Positions 38,381 through 47,750 of a stretch of DNA of 64,000 nt are shown one piece after another. Made by a program: the position numbers and the translations under genes. Origin of the DNA: Ramlibacter ginsenosidimutans. GTDB taxonomy: Bacteria > Pseudomonadota > Gammaproteobacteria > Burkholderiales > Burkholderiaceae_C. Location of the stretch: the NCBI RefSeq assembly GCF_016654015.1, contig NZ_JAEPWM010000003.1:248001-312000 (forward strand). The letters are read 5' to 3'. Below the pieces are notes generated by a model that ran no database searches, was not told the origin of the DNA, and saw only the letters and a program-made list of their open reading frames with translations. The stretch's first letter is position 1, and each line of letters begins with the position of its first letter.

Positions 38381-38973
38381 GCGTGCGCGGCACGCAGGGA
38401 GGGTCAGCATCCGAGGAGTACGTGGCGGAGGCGTTCGCGCGAACGCGCGACGGCGTGCTCCCGCATATGTTGCGACGGACCTCAGGCACCACACGGCGCA
38501 CCGTGATTCAGCCGGCGCCCCGCGCCTCGGAGAGATGATGGTCGTCCGAACTGGGCAGCAGCTGCGCCACGCTAGTCACTCTCCGCGCACCGCCGTCGTC
38601 AGATCCGGGTACTCCCATGACTCTGGGCTCGCCGCGGCGGAGTTTCAGAAGGATGGCTGCTTCGGGTCGATTCTGTGAAAACTCGGTCGCCGGCGAGCGC
38701 GGGGGCTCAGAAGCGTCAGCCCTCGCCGAACGCCTTCGCCGATGCAATAACTCTTGCATATCGCGCCAGCAGTCGTCGGCATGAGAACACCGCGATCGAC
38801 CCGCAGCACCAGCCCGCCGTCCGCAGGCGCCGAGATCGTTGCCTACGCAGCCAGCGTCCACCGCAACGCGCTGTAGCCTGAAAAGGCTAAGTGAAGCGCC
38901 TCACGTGGCGGCAGGCAATTGACTTGTCACAAAGCGAAACAGGCAGACTCTAATCGCGGTCGAGGACATCGCG
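38381..38973. other. About 590 bp without a recognisable gene
   Basis: No frame in either strand shows a family signature or consistent codon bias. The segment includes a short palindrome TCGCGCGAACGCGCGA near 38437. It may be decayed coding sequence or a long promoter region for the gene at 38974. Confidence 0.5.
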
Positions 38974-39513
38974 ATGAATCTGTTGCACAAGCTTTTCCGC
39001 CCGCAAAGGACTGGCCGTCGAGCGCCGGAAGCGCGCCGATCCGTGAACGAGCGGCGCCGGCAGGTGCTCTCGACGGCGGTGGCCGACACCCTGAAGTCGC
39101 ATGGAATTCCTGAGTACTGGATCGGCGCGGAAACGCTGCCGTCCCAGGGCATGGAAGGGCGCGGTTTGCACCTGCGCCTGATCGTCAGGAACACGAGTCC
39201 CAAGCTTCTCGCCAATCTGTTCGCCCTCCAAAGAGCGATCCAGCATCGCTTGTCGCAGGTGGATGCGCTCTCGGCAGCCTGGTTGGCCGGAACTTCCTGG
39301 CGCATCGAGGTCCCGTTCGGAATCGACCAGACCGAGCTGCCGGGTCCGGAGTTCTGGCGATCAGCCGCGCAGCACGTCGGCGTGCACCGACGGTCGACAG
39401 CCAGAAGCGACAGGCCGACGCTCAAGGCGGCGGTGAACGAGCGCGGATCCACAAGAGCAGCATTGGACATGCACGAATTCAGTCCTACGCAACCGATGCT
39501 TCGCCACGGCTGA
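38974..39513 (+). CDS. Unrecognised protein, paralogue of the gene at 61829
   Basis: 179 residues, no family recognised. It has a basic N-terminus (LLHKLFRPQRTGRRAPEARR), a central conserved core (about residues 25-115) with RRRQVLSTAVADTLKSHG, GRGLHLRLIVRN and a Trp before SWRIE, and a C-terminal FSPTQPMLRHG. The protein encoded at 61829 has the same order of motifs (ALRDTLKKHG, RGMHIQLVFRDW, GVSWRFE, FSPTLPMRG), so both belong to one family. No signal peptide or membrane helix. The tail motif FSPTxPM is striking and may be a binding tag. GAGG precedes the ATG. Confidence 0.75.
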   Translation: MNLLHKLFRPQRTGRRAPEARRSVNERRRQVLSTAVADTLKSHGIPEYWIGAETLPSQGMEGRGLHLRLIVRNTSPKLLANLFALQRAIQHRLSQVDALSAAWLAGTSWRIEVPFGIDQTELPGPEFWRSAAQHVGVHRRSTARSDRPTLKAAVNERGSTRAALDMHEFSPTQPMLRHG

Positions 39514-39748
39514 TGCACCCCTGCGTCGGATGCGACGCAATTCCTTCTGCGCGGCAGACGTCGCAACGCAATGCCGGCCCAGCGCGCACAAACGAGAGTG
39601 CGGTCGTGTCTGGTCATGGGTCATGCACGATAGTCAGGGTCAGCAGGCGGGAGTGGCGGTGAGAAGCCGGGCGATCCTGCGCCACCAGAAGGGTCACGAC
39701 GCGTGGCCCAGCGCAATTGCACCCGGCTCCCGCAAGCCGCTGGGTCGG

Positions 39749-40390
39749 CTACAGCTTGACCAGGCCCTTGCGCACGGCGTACATCGTGAGGCTTGGCAAA
39801 TCGCGAACATTCAGGCGGTCCATGATCCGGGCGCGGTGAACGTCCACCGTCTTCGGGCTGAGCCCGAGCTCGAACGCGATTTCCTTGGACGATCGTCCCT
39901 GGGCCAAAAGCTTGAGGATCTGGATTTGCCTCTCCGTGAGCTCATCTTCGGCTTTCGGCTCTCCCGGCTCCATCAGGGTCTTGGCGATGTCCGCACTGAT
40001 GTAGCTGCCAATCATCATCACGCTGCGGATCGCCGAGCCAAGCTCGAAGTCACCAGCGTCCTTGCGAAGGTAGGCAACTGCACCCGCGCCAATCGCCCGT
40101 CGCACGACTTCCGGTGAATCGTGCATCGACAGTACGATCACGCGCACCTCGGGATGGTCCGATCGGATGCGGGCGAGGGCCTCCAGGCCGTCGACGCCCG
40201 GCATGGAAATGTCCGTGATGACGATGTCGGGGCGCAGGGAGTCGAGAACCCGCAGCAACTCGGCGCCGTCGCCAAGTTCGGCGACGATGCGCACCTCCGG
40301 GATCGTGTTCAACAGCGAGCGGATCCCGGAGCGCACCAGGGGGTGATCGTCGGCAATGACAACGGTGACGGTTTCGGGGAGGCGTTGCAT
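39749..40390 (-). CDS. NarL/FixJ-type response regulator
   Basis: 213 residues. The receiver domain spans 1 to about 125, with the acidic pair D14/D15, phospho-acceptor D60 (VITDISMPGVDG) and K in YLRKDAG. The LuxR-type HTH is at about 148-208 (LTERQIQILKLLAQGRSSKEIAFELGLSPKTVDVHRARIMDRLNV). It is on the same strand as the hybrid kinase encoded upstream, with 282 bp between, so the two probably form a phosphorelay, although this regulator has its own room for a promoter. The output genes are unknown. Confidence 0.93.
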   Translation of the reverse strand: MQRLPETVTVVIADDHPLVRSGIRSLLNTIPEVRIVAELGDGAELLRVLDSLRPDIVITDISMPGVDGLEALARIRSDHPEVRVIVLSMHDSPEVVRRAIGAGAVAYLRKDAGDFELGSAIRSVMMIGSYISADIAKTLMEPGEPKAEDELTERQIQILKLLAQGRSSKEIAFELGLSPKTVDVHRARIMDRLNVRDLPSLTMYAVRKGLVKL

Positions 40391-40672
40391 CTCGTTGTTG
40401 CGTCAGGCCTGAGGGTTCTGCGTGCCGGATGCCGGAGGTGATGGACTGCTTCCGGGCCTCCGCAAGGCCGCTCGCAGGGGGCCTTCCGATGCATCACATG
40501 CGGCAGCAGAAGCGCGCGATTATGTGCGTCCAACGCACATCGGTCGCGGGCAAAGTGCACGGATTGGTAAGTTACGAATCAGCGGGAGTTCGCGTCGCGC
40601 GTCCGCGTTCTTTCTGGTTACGTGCTGCACCGTACTCGCCCGTACTCGCGCCACGTCAGCAGGGCGCGCCTG

Positions 40673-43468
40673 CTAGCGTCTTGTCTTGCGCCGGGCTGGC
40701 AGGCTTGCGCGTTCGGGAGTCCGTGCAGCGGTTCGGCTGCGTTCTGCCTGCAGCCGTACGGCAGCCTCGAAAGCCGACACGCTCTCTTTCTGCAGCGTCG
40801 CGCACTCCTGCACCAGAAGTGCGGCACCTTCGGTGCCTCCTGCCTTCACCGCGGCCTGAAGCTGGAGCAGCCGCTTCATCAGCATCTCCGCCCCCACGAC
40901 CCCGCACATTCCGGCGTACTCGTGCACGATGGAGCGGATCTTCGCGACGTCATCCGCTTCCGCCGCTGCGCTCAGGCGGGATTGCAATTCGGCCGAGACG
41001 CTGGCGAAATCCCGGCTCAATTCCTTCAGGAAGGCACCCGACGGATCGCCGTCGATGTGGCAGCGCAAATGGTCCGCCGACAGCGTGTTCGAGGCGGGAG
41101 GCAGCCCCACCGGATCAGTGTCCACCGGGCGTCTGACGGAGACATCGAGGGCGGCCCGCAGCTCCGACGGGGCGAAGGGCTTCGCTATGTACTGGTCGGC
41201 GCCCGCGGCCAGCGCCGCATCGACATGCTCGCGCATCACGTTCGCACTCATCGCCACGATGCGTGGGCGCCGCGGCGCAGGAATGTTCCTGACGATGTAT
41301 TTGGTCGCCTCCAGGCCGTCCACCTCAGGCATCTCGATGTCCATCAGCACCAGGTCGTAGCTGCGCTCCTGCACGGCGGCGATGACCTGGGCGCCGTTGT
41401 GGGCCACATCGGCCTCGTACCCGAAACCCGCGAGCATTCTCAAGGCCACCTTGCGATTGATCTCGTTGTCCTCGGCCACCAGGATGCGAAGCGGGGCGAC
41501 CTGGCCGAGCGTGCTGTCGAATTGCGGTTTCGGCTGGAGCGGCGCGAAACGGTCCTCGCTGTTCGACTGGATGGCGTCGACGAGCGTGTCATAGAGAGCG
41601 GCCTCCGTCGAGGAGCGGGCCAGCATCCAGGCACCCAGGCCCGGATCCCCCGAAACGGCAGCCTTGGTCCGGGACAGCAAGACCGCTGGAACCGCCACGC
41701 CCCGGCCTCGCTGGTCGCGAACGAAGCCCAGCCACTTCGATTCCGTCATGTGCATGGCGGCGAGCAGGAGGTCGAAGTATTCCCCGCCGGCCAGACGCTC
41801 GTTCGCGTCCGCCATGTGGGCACAGAGCTGGACGTCCATTCCCCAGCGGCGCAGCTGCATCATCAACACTCCGACGTCTGCCCGGCGTTCCGTCACCAGC
41901 AGCACACGCTTGTTCCACAGCGGAGGCTCGTCGCTGGTCACCGCCCGTCCGCTGGGAACTGCCGCTTCCGCCAGGAAGCTGAAGCACACCATCGTGCCCT
42001 TTCCCAGCTCGCTCTCCACCGAAATCTGCCCACCCATCGCCTGCACGAGTCGTTTGGCGATGGCAAGGCCCAGCCCGGTCCCGCCGAATCGGCGCGCGGT
42101 GCTGGAGTCCGCCTGCACGAAGGGGTCGAAGATCGCCTGGAGTTTGTCCGAGGGGATGCCGATCCCGTTGTCGCGGATGCAAGCCCTGATCTCACAGACG
42201 TCTCCCGTGTCACCCGACGGTCGTGCGCCCGAAGCGCCGGAGGCATTGGTGAGCGTGACCCTCACTTGCCCGCCCTCGGTGAACTTCACGGCGTTCGAGA
42301 CGAGATTCATGAGGACCTGCTGCAGCCGGATGCGGTCCCCCAGGATCAGGGACGGGATCGTCGGATCCACCTCGACCGACATTTCCACGCCTCTCTCGCC
42401 TGCCTTCTGGCTCATGAGACGCAGGCAGTTGTCTACGAGTTCTCGCAGTCGCAGCGGCAACCACTCCAACTGCATCTGCCCTGATTCGATCTTGGAGTAG
42501 TCCAGGATGTCGTTCAGCACCACGAGAAGCGACTCGCCGCTTTGCCGGATCACGTCGACGATCTCGCGTTGATCGCGAGAAAGCTCGGTATCCAGCAGGA
42601 TGTTGATCATCCCGATGACCCCATTCATCGGGGTCCTGATCTCGTGGCTCATTGCCGCCAGGAACGCGGTCTTGGCCGCGTTCGCCTGCTCGGCGGCCGC
42701 CTTCGCCTGCTGCAGCTTTTCAATGCTCTGCTTGTGCTCGGTAATGTCCGTGTAGGTGGTCACAAGACCACCCGTGGGCATCGGCACGTCCCGCACCTCG
42801 AGCGCGCGCCCGTCCGGCTGGATCTCCTGGCGCACACGCGGTGGCGACGCCTCTCCGGTCTCTGGTGCCCATCCCCATCCTGTCTCGACGTGGGGCGTCC
42901 GCTGCAGCCCTGGATCGAGTGCAAGGGTGCCGAAGTCGGTAATGGCGCCAGAGTCCGGAGTTTCCGGGAGCCTCAGAAGACTTCTCGCCTTCTCGTTGTC
43001 CAGGATCAGGCGGCCATCCGCATCGAACACCGTGATCCCGCTTGGAATGTTCTCGAGCACTGCACAAAGCAGCTCGTTGTTCCTGCGCAGCCGGCGCTCA
43101 GCGAGGACCTGCTCGGTGTTGTCGACGATGAGTCCGAGATAGCCACTGGATTCCGAGCGCTCCGAAAGGGGCCGCCCGCGGATCCGGATGAAGCGCTGGG
43201 ACCCATCGGGTCGGAGGACCCTGCAGGGCACGTCCAGCTTGAGCACCGCACGGGTGGCCTTGCGCCACTCCGTCAGCACCCTGCGCCGGTCGGCGGAATG
43301 AATGGCTTCCAGCCACCCCAGCCCATGCAGTTGCTCCGGAGCGACTCCCGTGATCTCCCCGCAGGCGGAGTTCGCATACCTTGCGTGCCCGTCGCAATCC
43401 GCACAAAGAACTCCGAAAGGAGAGTCGTCGTAGTACTTCTCGAATTCGGACACTTGTCGCTGTATCAC
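40673..43468 (-). CDS. Hybrid sensor histidine kinase (PAS-PAS-HisKA-HATPase-REC-REC-Hpt)
   Basis: About 931 residues from GTG 43468; the true start is uncertain and could be further upstream. No membrane helix is visible, so sensing is cytoplasmic. Two PAS domains (about 10-110 and 130-245) are followed by HisKA with H275 (MSHEIRTPMNG) and HATPase (N-box LVSNAVKF, DNGIGIP, GGTGLGL). The first receiver (about 520-605) has Ala at the phospho-Asp position (DLLLAAMH, about 571). The second receiver has D710 (DLVLMDIEMPEVDG). The C-terminal Hpt-like domain carries H849 (VHEYAGMCG). It should pass phosphate to the neighbouring NarL-type regulator. Confidence 0.9.
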   Translation of the reverse strand: MIQRQVSEFEKYYDDSPFGVLCADCDGHARYANSACGEITGVAPEQLHGLGWLEAIHSADRRRVLTEWRKATRAVLKLDVPCRVLRPDGSQRFIRIRGRPLSERSESSGYLGLIVDNTEQVLAERRLRRNNELLCAVLENIPSGITVFDADGRLILDNEKARSLLRLPETPDSGAITDFGTLALDPGLQRTPHVETGWGWAPETGEASPPRVRQEIQPDGRALEVRDVPMPTGGLVTTYTDITEHKQSIEKLQQAKAAAEQANAAKTAFLAAMSHEIRTPMNGVIGMINILLDTELSRDQREIVDVIRQSGESLLVVLNDILDYSKIESGQMQLEWLPLRLRELVDNCLRLMSQKAGERGVEMSVEVDPTIPSLILGDRIRLQQVLMNLVSNAVKFTEGGQVRVTLTNASGASGARPSGDTGDVCEIRACIRDNGIGIPSDKLQAIFDPFVQADSSTARRFGGTGLGLAIAKRLVQAMGGQISVESELGKGTMVCFSFLAEAAVPSGRAVTSDEPPLWNKRVLLVTERRADVGVLMMQLRRWGMDVQLCAHMADANERLAGGEYFDLLLAAMHMTESKWLGFVRDQRGRGVAVPAVLLSRTKAAVSGDPGLGAWMLARSSTEAALYDTLVDAIQSNSEDRFAPLQPKPQFDSTLGQVAPLRILVAEDNEINRKVALRMLAGFGYEADVAHNGAQVIAAVQERSYDLVLMDIEMPEVDGLEATKYIVRNIPAPRRPRIVAMSANVMREHVDAALAAGADQYIAKPFAPSELRAALDVSVRRPVDTDPVGLPPASNTLSADHLRCHIDGDPSGAFLKELSRDFASVSAELQSRLSAAAEADDVAKIRSIVHEYAGMCGVVGAEMLMKRLLQLQAAVKAGGTEGAALLVQECATLQKESVSAFEAAVRLQAERSRTAARTPERASLPARRKTRR

Positions 43469-43605
43469 TCGTGTTGCTCGTGCTGCAGCCGTCGGCGGCC
43501 AACGAGAAAGCGGACACCTTACCGAGCAAAGCTTGTGGTGCGGTAAGAGGCTTCTTCTGCGCATCCTAGGGGAATGGCGCAACGACCATCGGTCAGCAGG
43601 GTGGC

Positions 43606-43860
43606 TTGAGTGACAGAACGCCGCTGTCCCGCGGCGTGGACTTGGTGCTGGTGCTCGGGTGGCCGGACCGTACCGGCGACCTGGTGCATCGCACGATCGG
43701 GGCGGCTGCGTTCGTGGTGTGCGCGGCGCCCTCCTATTGGGCCGCGCGGGGCACGCCGCGGCACCCGCTGGAACTCGCGCAGCAGGAGTGCCTCACGATC
43801 CGCCCCGCGCGGAATATCACCTTCCCATTGGAGCGGGCGCTGTGGCCGGCGCTCGAGTGA
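43606..43860 (+). pseudogene. LysR regulator remnant (substrate-binding domain fragment)
   Basis: An 84-codon frame whose middle (GVDLVLVLGWPDRTGDLVHR, AAFVVCAAPSYWAARGTPRHPLEL) matches the central part of LysR effector domains. Both the DNA-binding N-terminus and the rest of the effector domain are missing, and the last 15 codons do not continue the family. It is a gene relic with no likely function. Confidence 0.65.
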
Positions 43861-43967
43861 ATTCGATCTGGATCGAGGCGCGGACCAGCGACTGCTCCAG
43901 CGCGCTGAGATGCTGGCGGCGGCCTCGTCACCTGTCCAAGCCCTGCGCGGATCGTCCGAGCGTCCGA

Positions 43968-44384
43968 TCAGAGTTGCGGTGGCAACAGTTCGTCATAACC
44001 TCGGTCCTTGAACTCCAGCAGGTCGAGTCCATGTCCGAACGGGTCCGCCATGCTTGCCATCCGGCCCCAAGCACGATCCGAGATGGGCCGTTCGAGCCGG
44101 GCGCCCAAAGTGACCAGTTGCTGCACAACGTCATCGATTCTTTCCACCACGAAGTCCAGGTGGACTGGGGTCCAGTGGCGCGCGTAGTCCCGCCGCTGCG
44201 GCTGCCCCTCTCCAAGAGGTGCCGTGCCCGCAGCATTTGCAAGCAGGTCGATGGGGCTGGAGCCGCCGACGAGCTCCGCCCAGTCGTTACCGAGCCGACG
44301 CCCCACGCGCAGGCCAAGCCCCAGCGTGTAGAACGCGATGCCGCGTTCCAAGCTATCAACGTCTATGCAGATTCGGATGTCCAC
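43968..44384 (-). CDS. VOC-superfamily protein (glyoxalase/bleomycin-resistance fold)
   Basis: 138 residues, a single VOC unit: MDIRICIDVDSLERGIAFYTLGLGLRVGRR at the start, HLDFVVERIDDVVQQLVTLGA in the middle and DPFGHGLDLLEF near the end. Metal-dependent lyase, isomerase or antibiotic-binding functions are all known in this superfamily and none can be chosen here. It stands alone with no obvious operon. Confidence 0.85.
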   Translation of the reverse strand: MDIRICIDVDSLERGIAFYTLGLGLRVGRRLGNDWAELVGGSSPIDLLANAAGTAPLGEGQPQRRDYARHWTPVHLDFVVERIDDVVQQLVTLGARLERPISDRAWGRMASMADPFGHGLDLLEFKDRGYDELLPPQL

Positions 44385-44483
44385 CGGTGCAGTCTAGTGG
44401 AACGGGATTCGCTGAGATGTCGGCAGGCGCGAGTTCGGAGGGCAGGCGCAACGGGCTGCAACCGCCGCACGATCGCGGGCTCC

Positions 44484-45716
44484 TCAATGCACCGGGACCA
44501 ACTGTGTGCGCACCACTTCGTCCGCCACCTTGCGCCCCAGCGCCGCGCCGGCCTCGCCGGAGCTGCGGTAGTGCACGCCTTCGTAGATGCGGCCGTCGAT
44601 CACTTCAGCCACGTAGTCCGACAGACGCTCGTAGGAGCGGGTGATGCCAGGGGCCGCGGTGCTCGTGAGAGTGACCTTGGGGACCGCGTCGCCATAGAGC
44701 ACCTGCAGCACGCCCGCCGCGGCACCCTGGAATGTGCAATGCGCGCAAGGGTACTCGGGATGCATGGGCGTGTTGATCAGCGGTTCCCATGTGGCGTCGC
44801 GCTCCGTGGCGTCGTTGCCGTCGATGTCGCCGTTGCGGATGGCGGTGATCGGGCGCCAGAAGTTGTACGCGTACTTCGCATCGAAGATGGCGATGGCGGC
44901 GTCCGCCGTGGCCATGGAAGAGAGCGCGAACAGCCGCGCGCTATCCAGCAGGTCGAGCTTGTGCACGACCGCTTCGTGCCGCGTCAGCGGGTTGTACGTC
45001 GCCACGCCCGTGAGCTGCCAAAAGTTCGCGATGTCGTTCTGGTCCGCGCTGCGTGCCGAGCCGATCTTCGCACCCATGTGCTTGACCTCGTTGTAGTCCG
45101 CGGCCCACCGGGCACTCGAGAGCGCAATGGGCGGGGGCGGCCGGAACTGGTCGCTCGACTTGAGAGCGAAGGGCTTGACCCCCATCCACGTCGAGGACTG
45201 CGGCAGCGTCGTCGGCACGTAGCGTCCGGGCTGCGTGAAAGGCCGGTAGGTGATGGGCGCGGTCGCTCCATCGTGCTCACGCTCTGCGAGCATTGCCGCG
45301 GCGGCGCGTTGGCCGAGACGGGTGCCTGCCTCCTTCTCGGGCCCGTCCGGCACCTTCGCGAGATCCGCCTGCAGGCCGGCATCGATATCCTTCGCCTGCT
45401 CGGGGCACACGAGCACGAGCACGTCGTGGGCCGCAACAGCCGTGGCCGCGGAGGGATCTGCGCGCTCCTCCACCTGCAGCACGGCGCGATAGGGCGCATA
45501 GCGAGGCTGCAGCGAATTCAGCGCCTCGAACATCGCAATGTGCATCATCGCCATGGTGCGGGCCTGCATGTCGGGCGTCATGCGCGCCGCGTAGACGGCG
45601 CTGACGGCCCGCTCGTTCCAGTCGGCGACGACGTCGGCACGCGCGGCGGACAGCGGCAGCAGGGCCGCGGCGCACAGCAGGCCGGACAACCAGGGTGATG
45701 GGCGGATCTGCTTCAT
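44484..45716 (-). CDS. Vanadium-dependent haloperoxidase-like (PAP2-fold) secreted protein
   Basis: 410 residues with a signal peptide (LSGLLCAAALLPLSAARA, ending near residue 27). The vanadate-binding frame is recognisable: YNFWRPITAIRNGD, HPEYPCAHCTFQGA and a late YEGVHYRSSGEAG. In characterised enzymes the middle block reads HPEYPSGH; here it is CAH, so the Ser-Gly pair is replaced and activity is uncertain. It might be a haloperoxidase or an acid phosphatase-like enzyme in the periplasm. GGAGG precedes ATG 45716. The preceding gene ends about 30 bp upstream on the same strand. Confidence 0.85.
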   Translation of the reverse strand: MKQIRPSPWLSGLLCAAALLPLSAARADVVADWNERAVSAVYAARMTPDMQARTMAMMHIAMFEALNSLQPRYAPYRAVLQVEERADPSAATAVAAHDVLVLVCPEQAKDIDAGLQADLAKVPDGPEKEAGTRLGQRAAAAMLAEREHDGATAPITYRPFTQPGRYVPTTLPQSSTWMGVKPFALKSSDQFRPPPPIALSSARWAADYNEVKHMGAKIGSARSADQNDIANFWQLTGVATYNPLTRHEAVVHKLDLLDSARLFALSSMATADAAIAIFDAKYAYNFWRPITAIRNGDIDGNDATERDATWEPLINTPMHPEYPCAHCTFQGAAAGVLQVLYGDAVPKVTLTSTAAPGITRSYERLSDYVAEVIDGRIYEGVHYRSSGEAGAALGRKVADEVVRTQLVPVH

Positions 45717-45745
45717 GGCACCTCCTTCAAGGGATGGCAGGCACT

Positions 45746-46099
45746 CTAGACAGGGCTGTGGGGCAAGGCGATCACGGCCAGCCCGCACGCCGCGAGGGAC
45801 AGCAGCACGCAGAGGATCGCCAGCCGCCAGGGCAGCCGGGACGGCAGCAGTTCGTCGAGCAGCGTGTACGCGGGCAGCAGGCACGAGGCCAGAACCGCGA
45901 GCTCAGCGGAGTGCTCGGCCCAAGCCAGCGCCAGCTCGGTGGGCGAGAAGAATCCCAGAAGGCCGGGGCTGGCCAGCGTGCCGACGGAGAGCAGGAACGC
46001 GGTGAGAACCGCGGCAGCCACGCGCGGCCACTCCAGTGCGCGCAGCATGCGCGCCGCGAAGCGGTCGGGCTGATGCGTCCAACGCGAGTGGCTGAGCAC
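45746..46099 (-). CDS. Small integral membrane protein, 117 residues
   Basis: Start GTG 46099 has a strong GGAGGT site. After a basic N-terminus (SHSRWTHQPDRFAARMLRALEW) there are about four hydrophobic segments (VAAAVLTAFLLSVGTL, AVLASCLLPAYTLL, LAILCVLLSLAACGLAVIAL). The architecture resembles the membrane input part of a sensor kinase, but no kinase sequence follows, so it may be a truncated sensor or a stand-alone protein. It lies about 30 bp upstream of the haloperoxidase-like gene and is probably co-transcribed. Confidence 0.6.
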   Translation of the reverse strand: MLSHSRWTHQPDRFAARMLRALEWPRVAAAVLTAFLLSVGTLASPGLLGFFSPTELALAWAEHSAELAVLASCLLPAYTLLDELLPSRLPWRLAILCVLLSLAACGLAVIALPHSPV

Positions 46100-46423
46100 G
46101 CTACCTCCGCACGGGGCCGGAGGGTCATTGTCGGCCGGGGAGGCGGAGCACGCTAGTGCGCTGGGGATGAATCCCGGTTGGGAAGGGATGAAACGGGCTC
46201 TTGGATGATGGCCAAGGTGGGCGCGCGATCTGGACGTACCCGGGACGACGCGGGCGCGTCCTGGTGTCGGGTGGCCAGCACATCTTTTTTCCCCCGGCGG
46301 TTTCCGGGGCGCCGGTTGTATCTCCCGACGCGCTGCATGTCGGCAGGATGGGGATGCGGGCGCGTCGGATGTGGATGCCACGTACTGGCGGCACGTCTCG
46401 GTTGGCTTACGCTCAGCAGCGTC
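46100..46423. other. About 320-bp divergent intergenic region
   Basis: It lies between the membrane protein gene (minus) and the STAS-like gene (plus) and holds their promoters. No gene-like frame or repeat is evident. Confidence 0.5.
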
Positions 46424-46819
46424 ATGTCAGCTTCAGATCAGAAATCGCTCCCGACGTCCGAAGGGTTCTCATTGACGCTGCATCACGGGGCGTATCTCCT
46501 CGTCGTAGCCAGAGGCGCGGCCACCTTGGGCGATCTGCGTCACCTCCTCGCGCTCACCGGGGCGGTCACAAAGGGTCGGCAGTATCAGCGAGCGCTCGTG
46601 GACATGATGAGCGTCGAGTTCGTCCACAGCGACGAGGAGGACCGTCAACTCGGGTGCGAGGCAGCGAAGCATCTTGCGCACCTGAGGCGCGTGAGCTTCG
46701 CTGTGTGCGGCACCTTCCGGCAGCACTCAGGCGCAGAACTTGCGCGCCAGAGTGGGCTCGATCTCCGGATTTTCGACAATCTCCCCGAAGCATCGGAGTG
46801 GATTTCATTCGGCTGGTAG
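46424..46819 (+). CDS. STAS/SpoIIAA-like protein
   Basis: 131 residues. It shows the pattern of a short STAS-like beta-alpha protein: LTLHHGAYLLVVARGAATLGDLRHLL, YQRALVDMMSVEFVHSDEEDRQLG and VSFAVCGTFRQHSGAELAR. Such proteins act in signalling or as lipid-transfer-like modules; no serine phosphorylation site of the anti-anti-sigma type is obvious. ATG 46424 is the first Met where the domain begins. It stands alone. Confidence 0.7.
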   Translation: MSASDQKSLPTSEGFSLTLHHGAYLLVVARGAATLGDLRHLLALTGAVTKGRQYQRALVDMMSVEFVHSDEEDRQLGCEAAKHLAHLRRVSFAVCGTFRQHSGAELARQSGLDLRIFDNLPEASEWISFGW

Positions 46820-46910
46820 CCACCGGACCCCTGCCTCAAGACGGCGGTGTGAGAAACCCCCGGCGATTGGTGCTCCGACGGGTTGCGGGCTGGGGGTTGC
46901 GGGCTGCGGC

Positions 46911-47750
46911 CTAGAGCCCGCGCAACTCGCGATCGATCGCCACTGCCGTCCGAACGAGCGGCGGCACGAGCTTGCTCAACACTTCCTCCAGCTTCCAGCG
47001 CGGAGTAGGCACGGCGATGTTCACCGCAGCGACGGGGCGGCCATGCAGATCACGCAGCGGCGCAGCCACCGACAGGTCACCCAGGAAGGCTTCCTGGTCG
47101 TTTACCGCAAAGCCCTGCGCGTGGACGACCTCGAGCTCACGCCGCAACCCGGCCAGGTCTGTCACCGTGAAGCGCGTCATGGCTGTGCGCCGCGCCGCCT
47201 TCAGGCGCGCCAGCGCCTCGGCTGAGTCCATGTGAGCAAGGATGGCACGGCCGGCTGCGGTGCAGTACGCCGGCAGCCGCGAGCCAACGTGCAGGTCCAC
47301 GCTCACCGCATGCAGGCTCGGATAGCGCAGCACGTAGACGATCTCCTCGCCCTCGAGCTCCATCAGGTTCACGGTCTCGCCGGTGCGGCGGTTCAACGCC
47401 TCGAGGTGCGGCTGCGCGCGTTCGCGCACGCGGTCGGTCGCGAGCACCGTGTGGCCGAACTCCAGCATGCGGCCCGACAGCCGGAACGCCTTTGTCGCAG
47501 GGTCCTGCCGCAGATACCCGAGCACACGCAGTGTGTGCGTGATGCGCTGGACCCCGCTGCGGTCCAGTCCGGAGAGCTGGGCCAGCTCGGTCAAGCCGAC
47601 GGGGCGCGCGGCCGTGTTCAGCGCCTCCAGCACCTGGAAGCACTTGGCCAACGAGGCGATGAACAGCGGACTTTCCTGCTCCACCACGGCGCCTGCTGCA
47701 CCCTGACGCGTGCGCGTGGAAGTACGGGGCTTCGCGGCCGGAGCAGCCAT
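46911..47750 (-). CDS. IclR-family transcriptional regulator
   Basis: 279 residues. A winged HTH at about 25-90 (LAKCFQVLEALNTAARPVGLTELAQLSGLDRSGVQRITHTLRVLGYL) is followed by the IclR effector domain (about 105-270: GSRLPAYCTAAGRAILAHM, VAAVNIAVPTPRW). Its ATG overlaps the stop of the upstream carbon-nitrogen hydrolase gene (TGATG), so the two are one operon. It probably senses a substrate of the adjoining amide/carbamoyl cluster and acts on both its own and the divergent promoter. Confidence 0.92.
   Translation of the reverse strand: MAAPAAKPRTSTRTRQGAAGAVVEQESPLFIASLAKCFQVLEALNTAARPVGLTELAQLSGLDRSGVQRITHTLRVLGYLRQDPATKAFRLSGRMLEFGHTVLATDRVRERAQPHLEALNRRTGETVNLMELEGEEIVYVLRYPSLHAVSVDLHVGSRLPAYCTAAGRAILAHMDSAEALARLKAARRTAMTRFTVTDLAGLRRELEVVHAQGFAVNDQEAFLGDLSVAAPLRDLHGRPVAAVNIAVPTPRWKLEEVLSKLVPPLVRTAVAIDRELRGL

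Noticed and set aside
46881..46910. Short tandem GGGTTGCGGGCT repeat
   Set aside because: Two imperfect units only, intergenic, with no sign of function.
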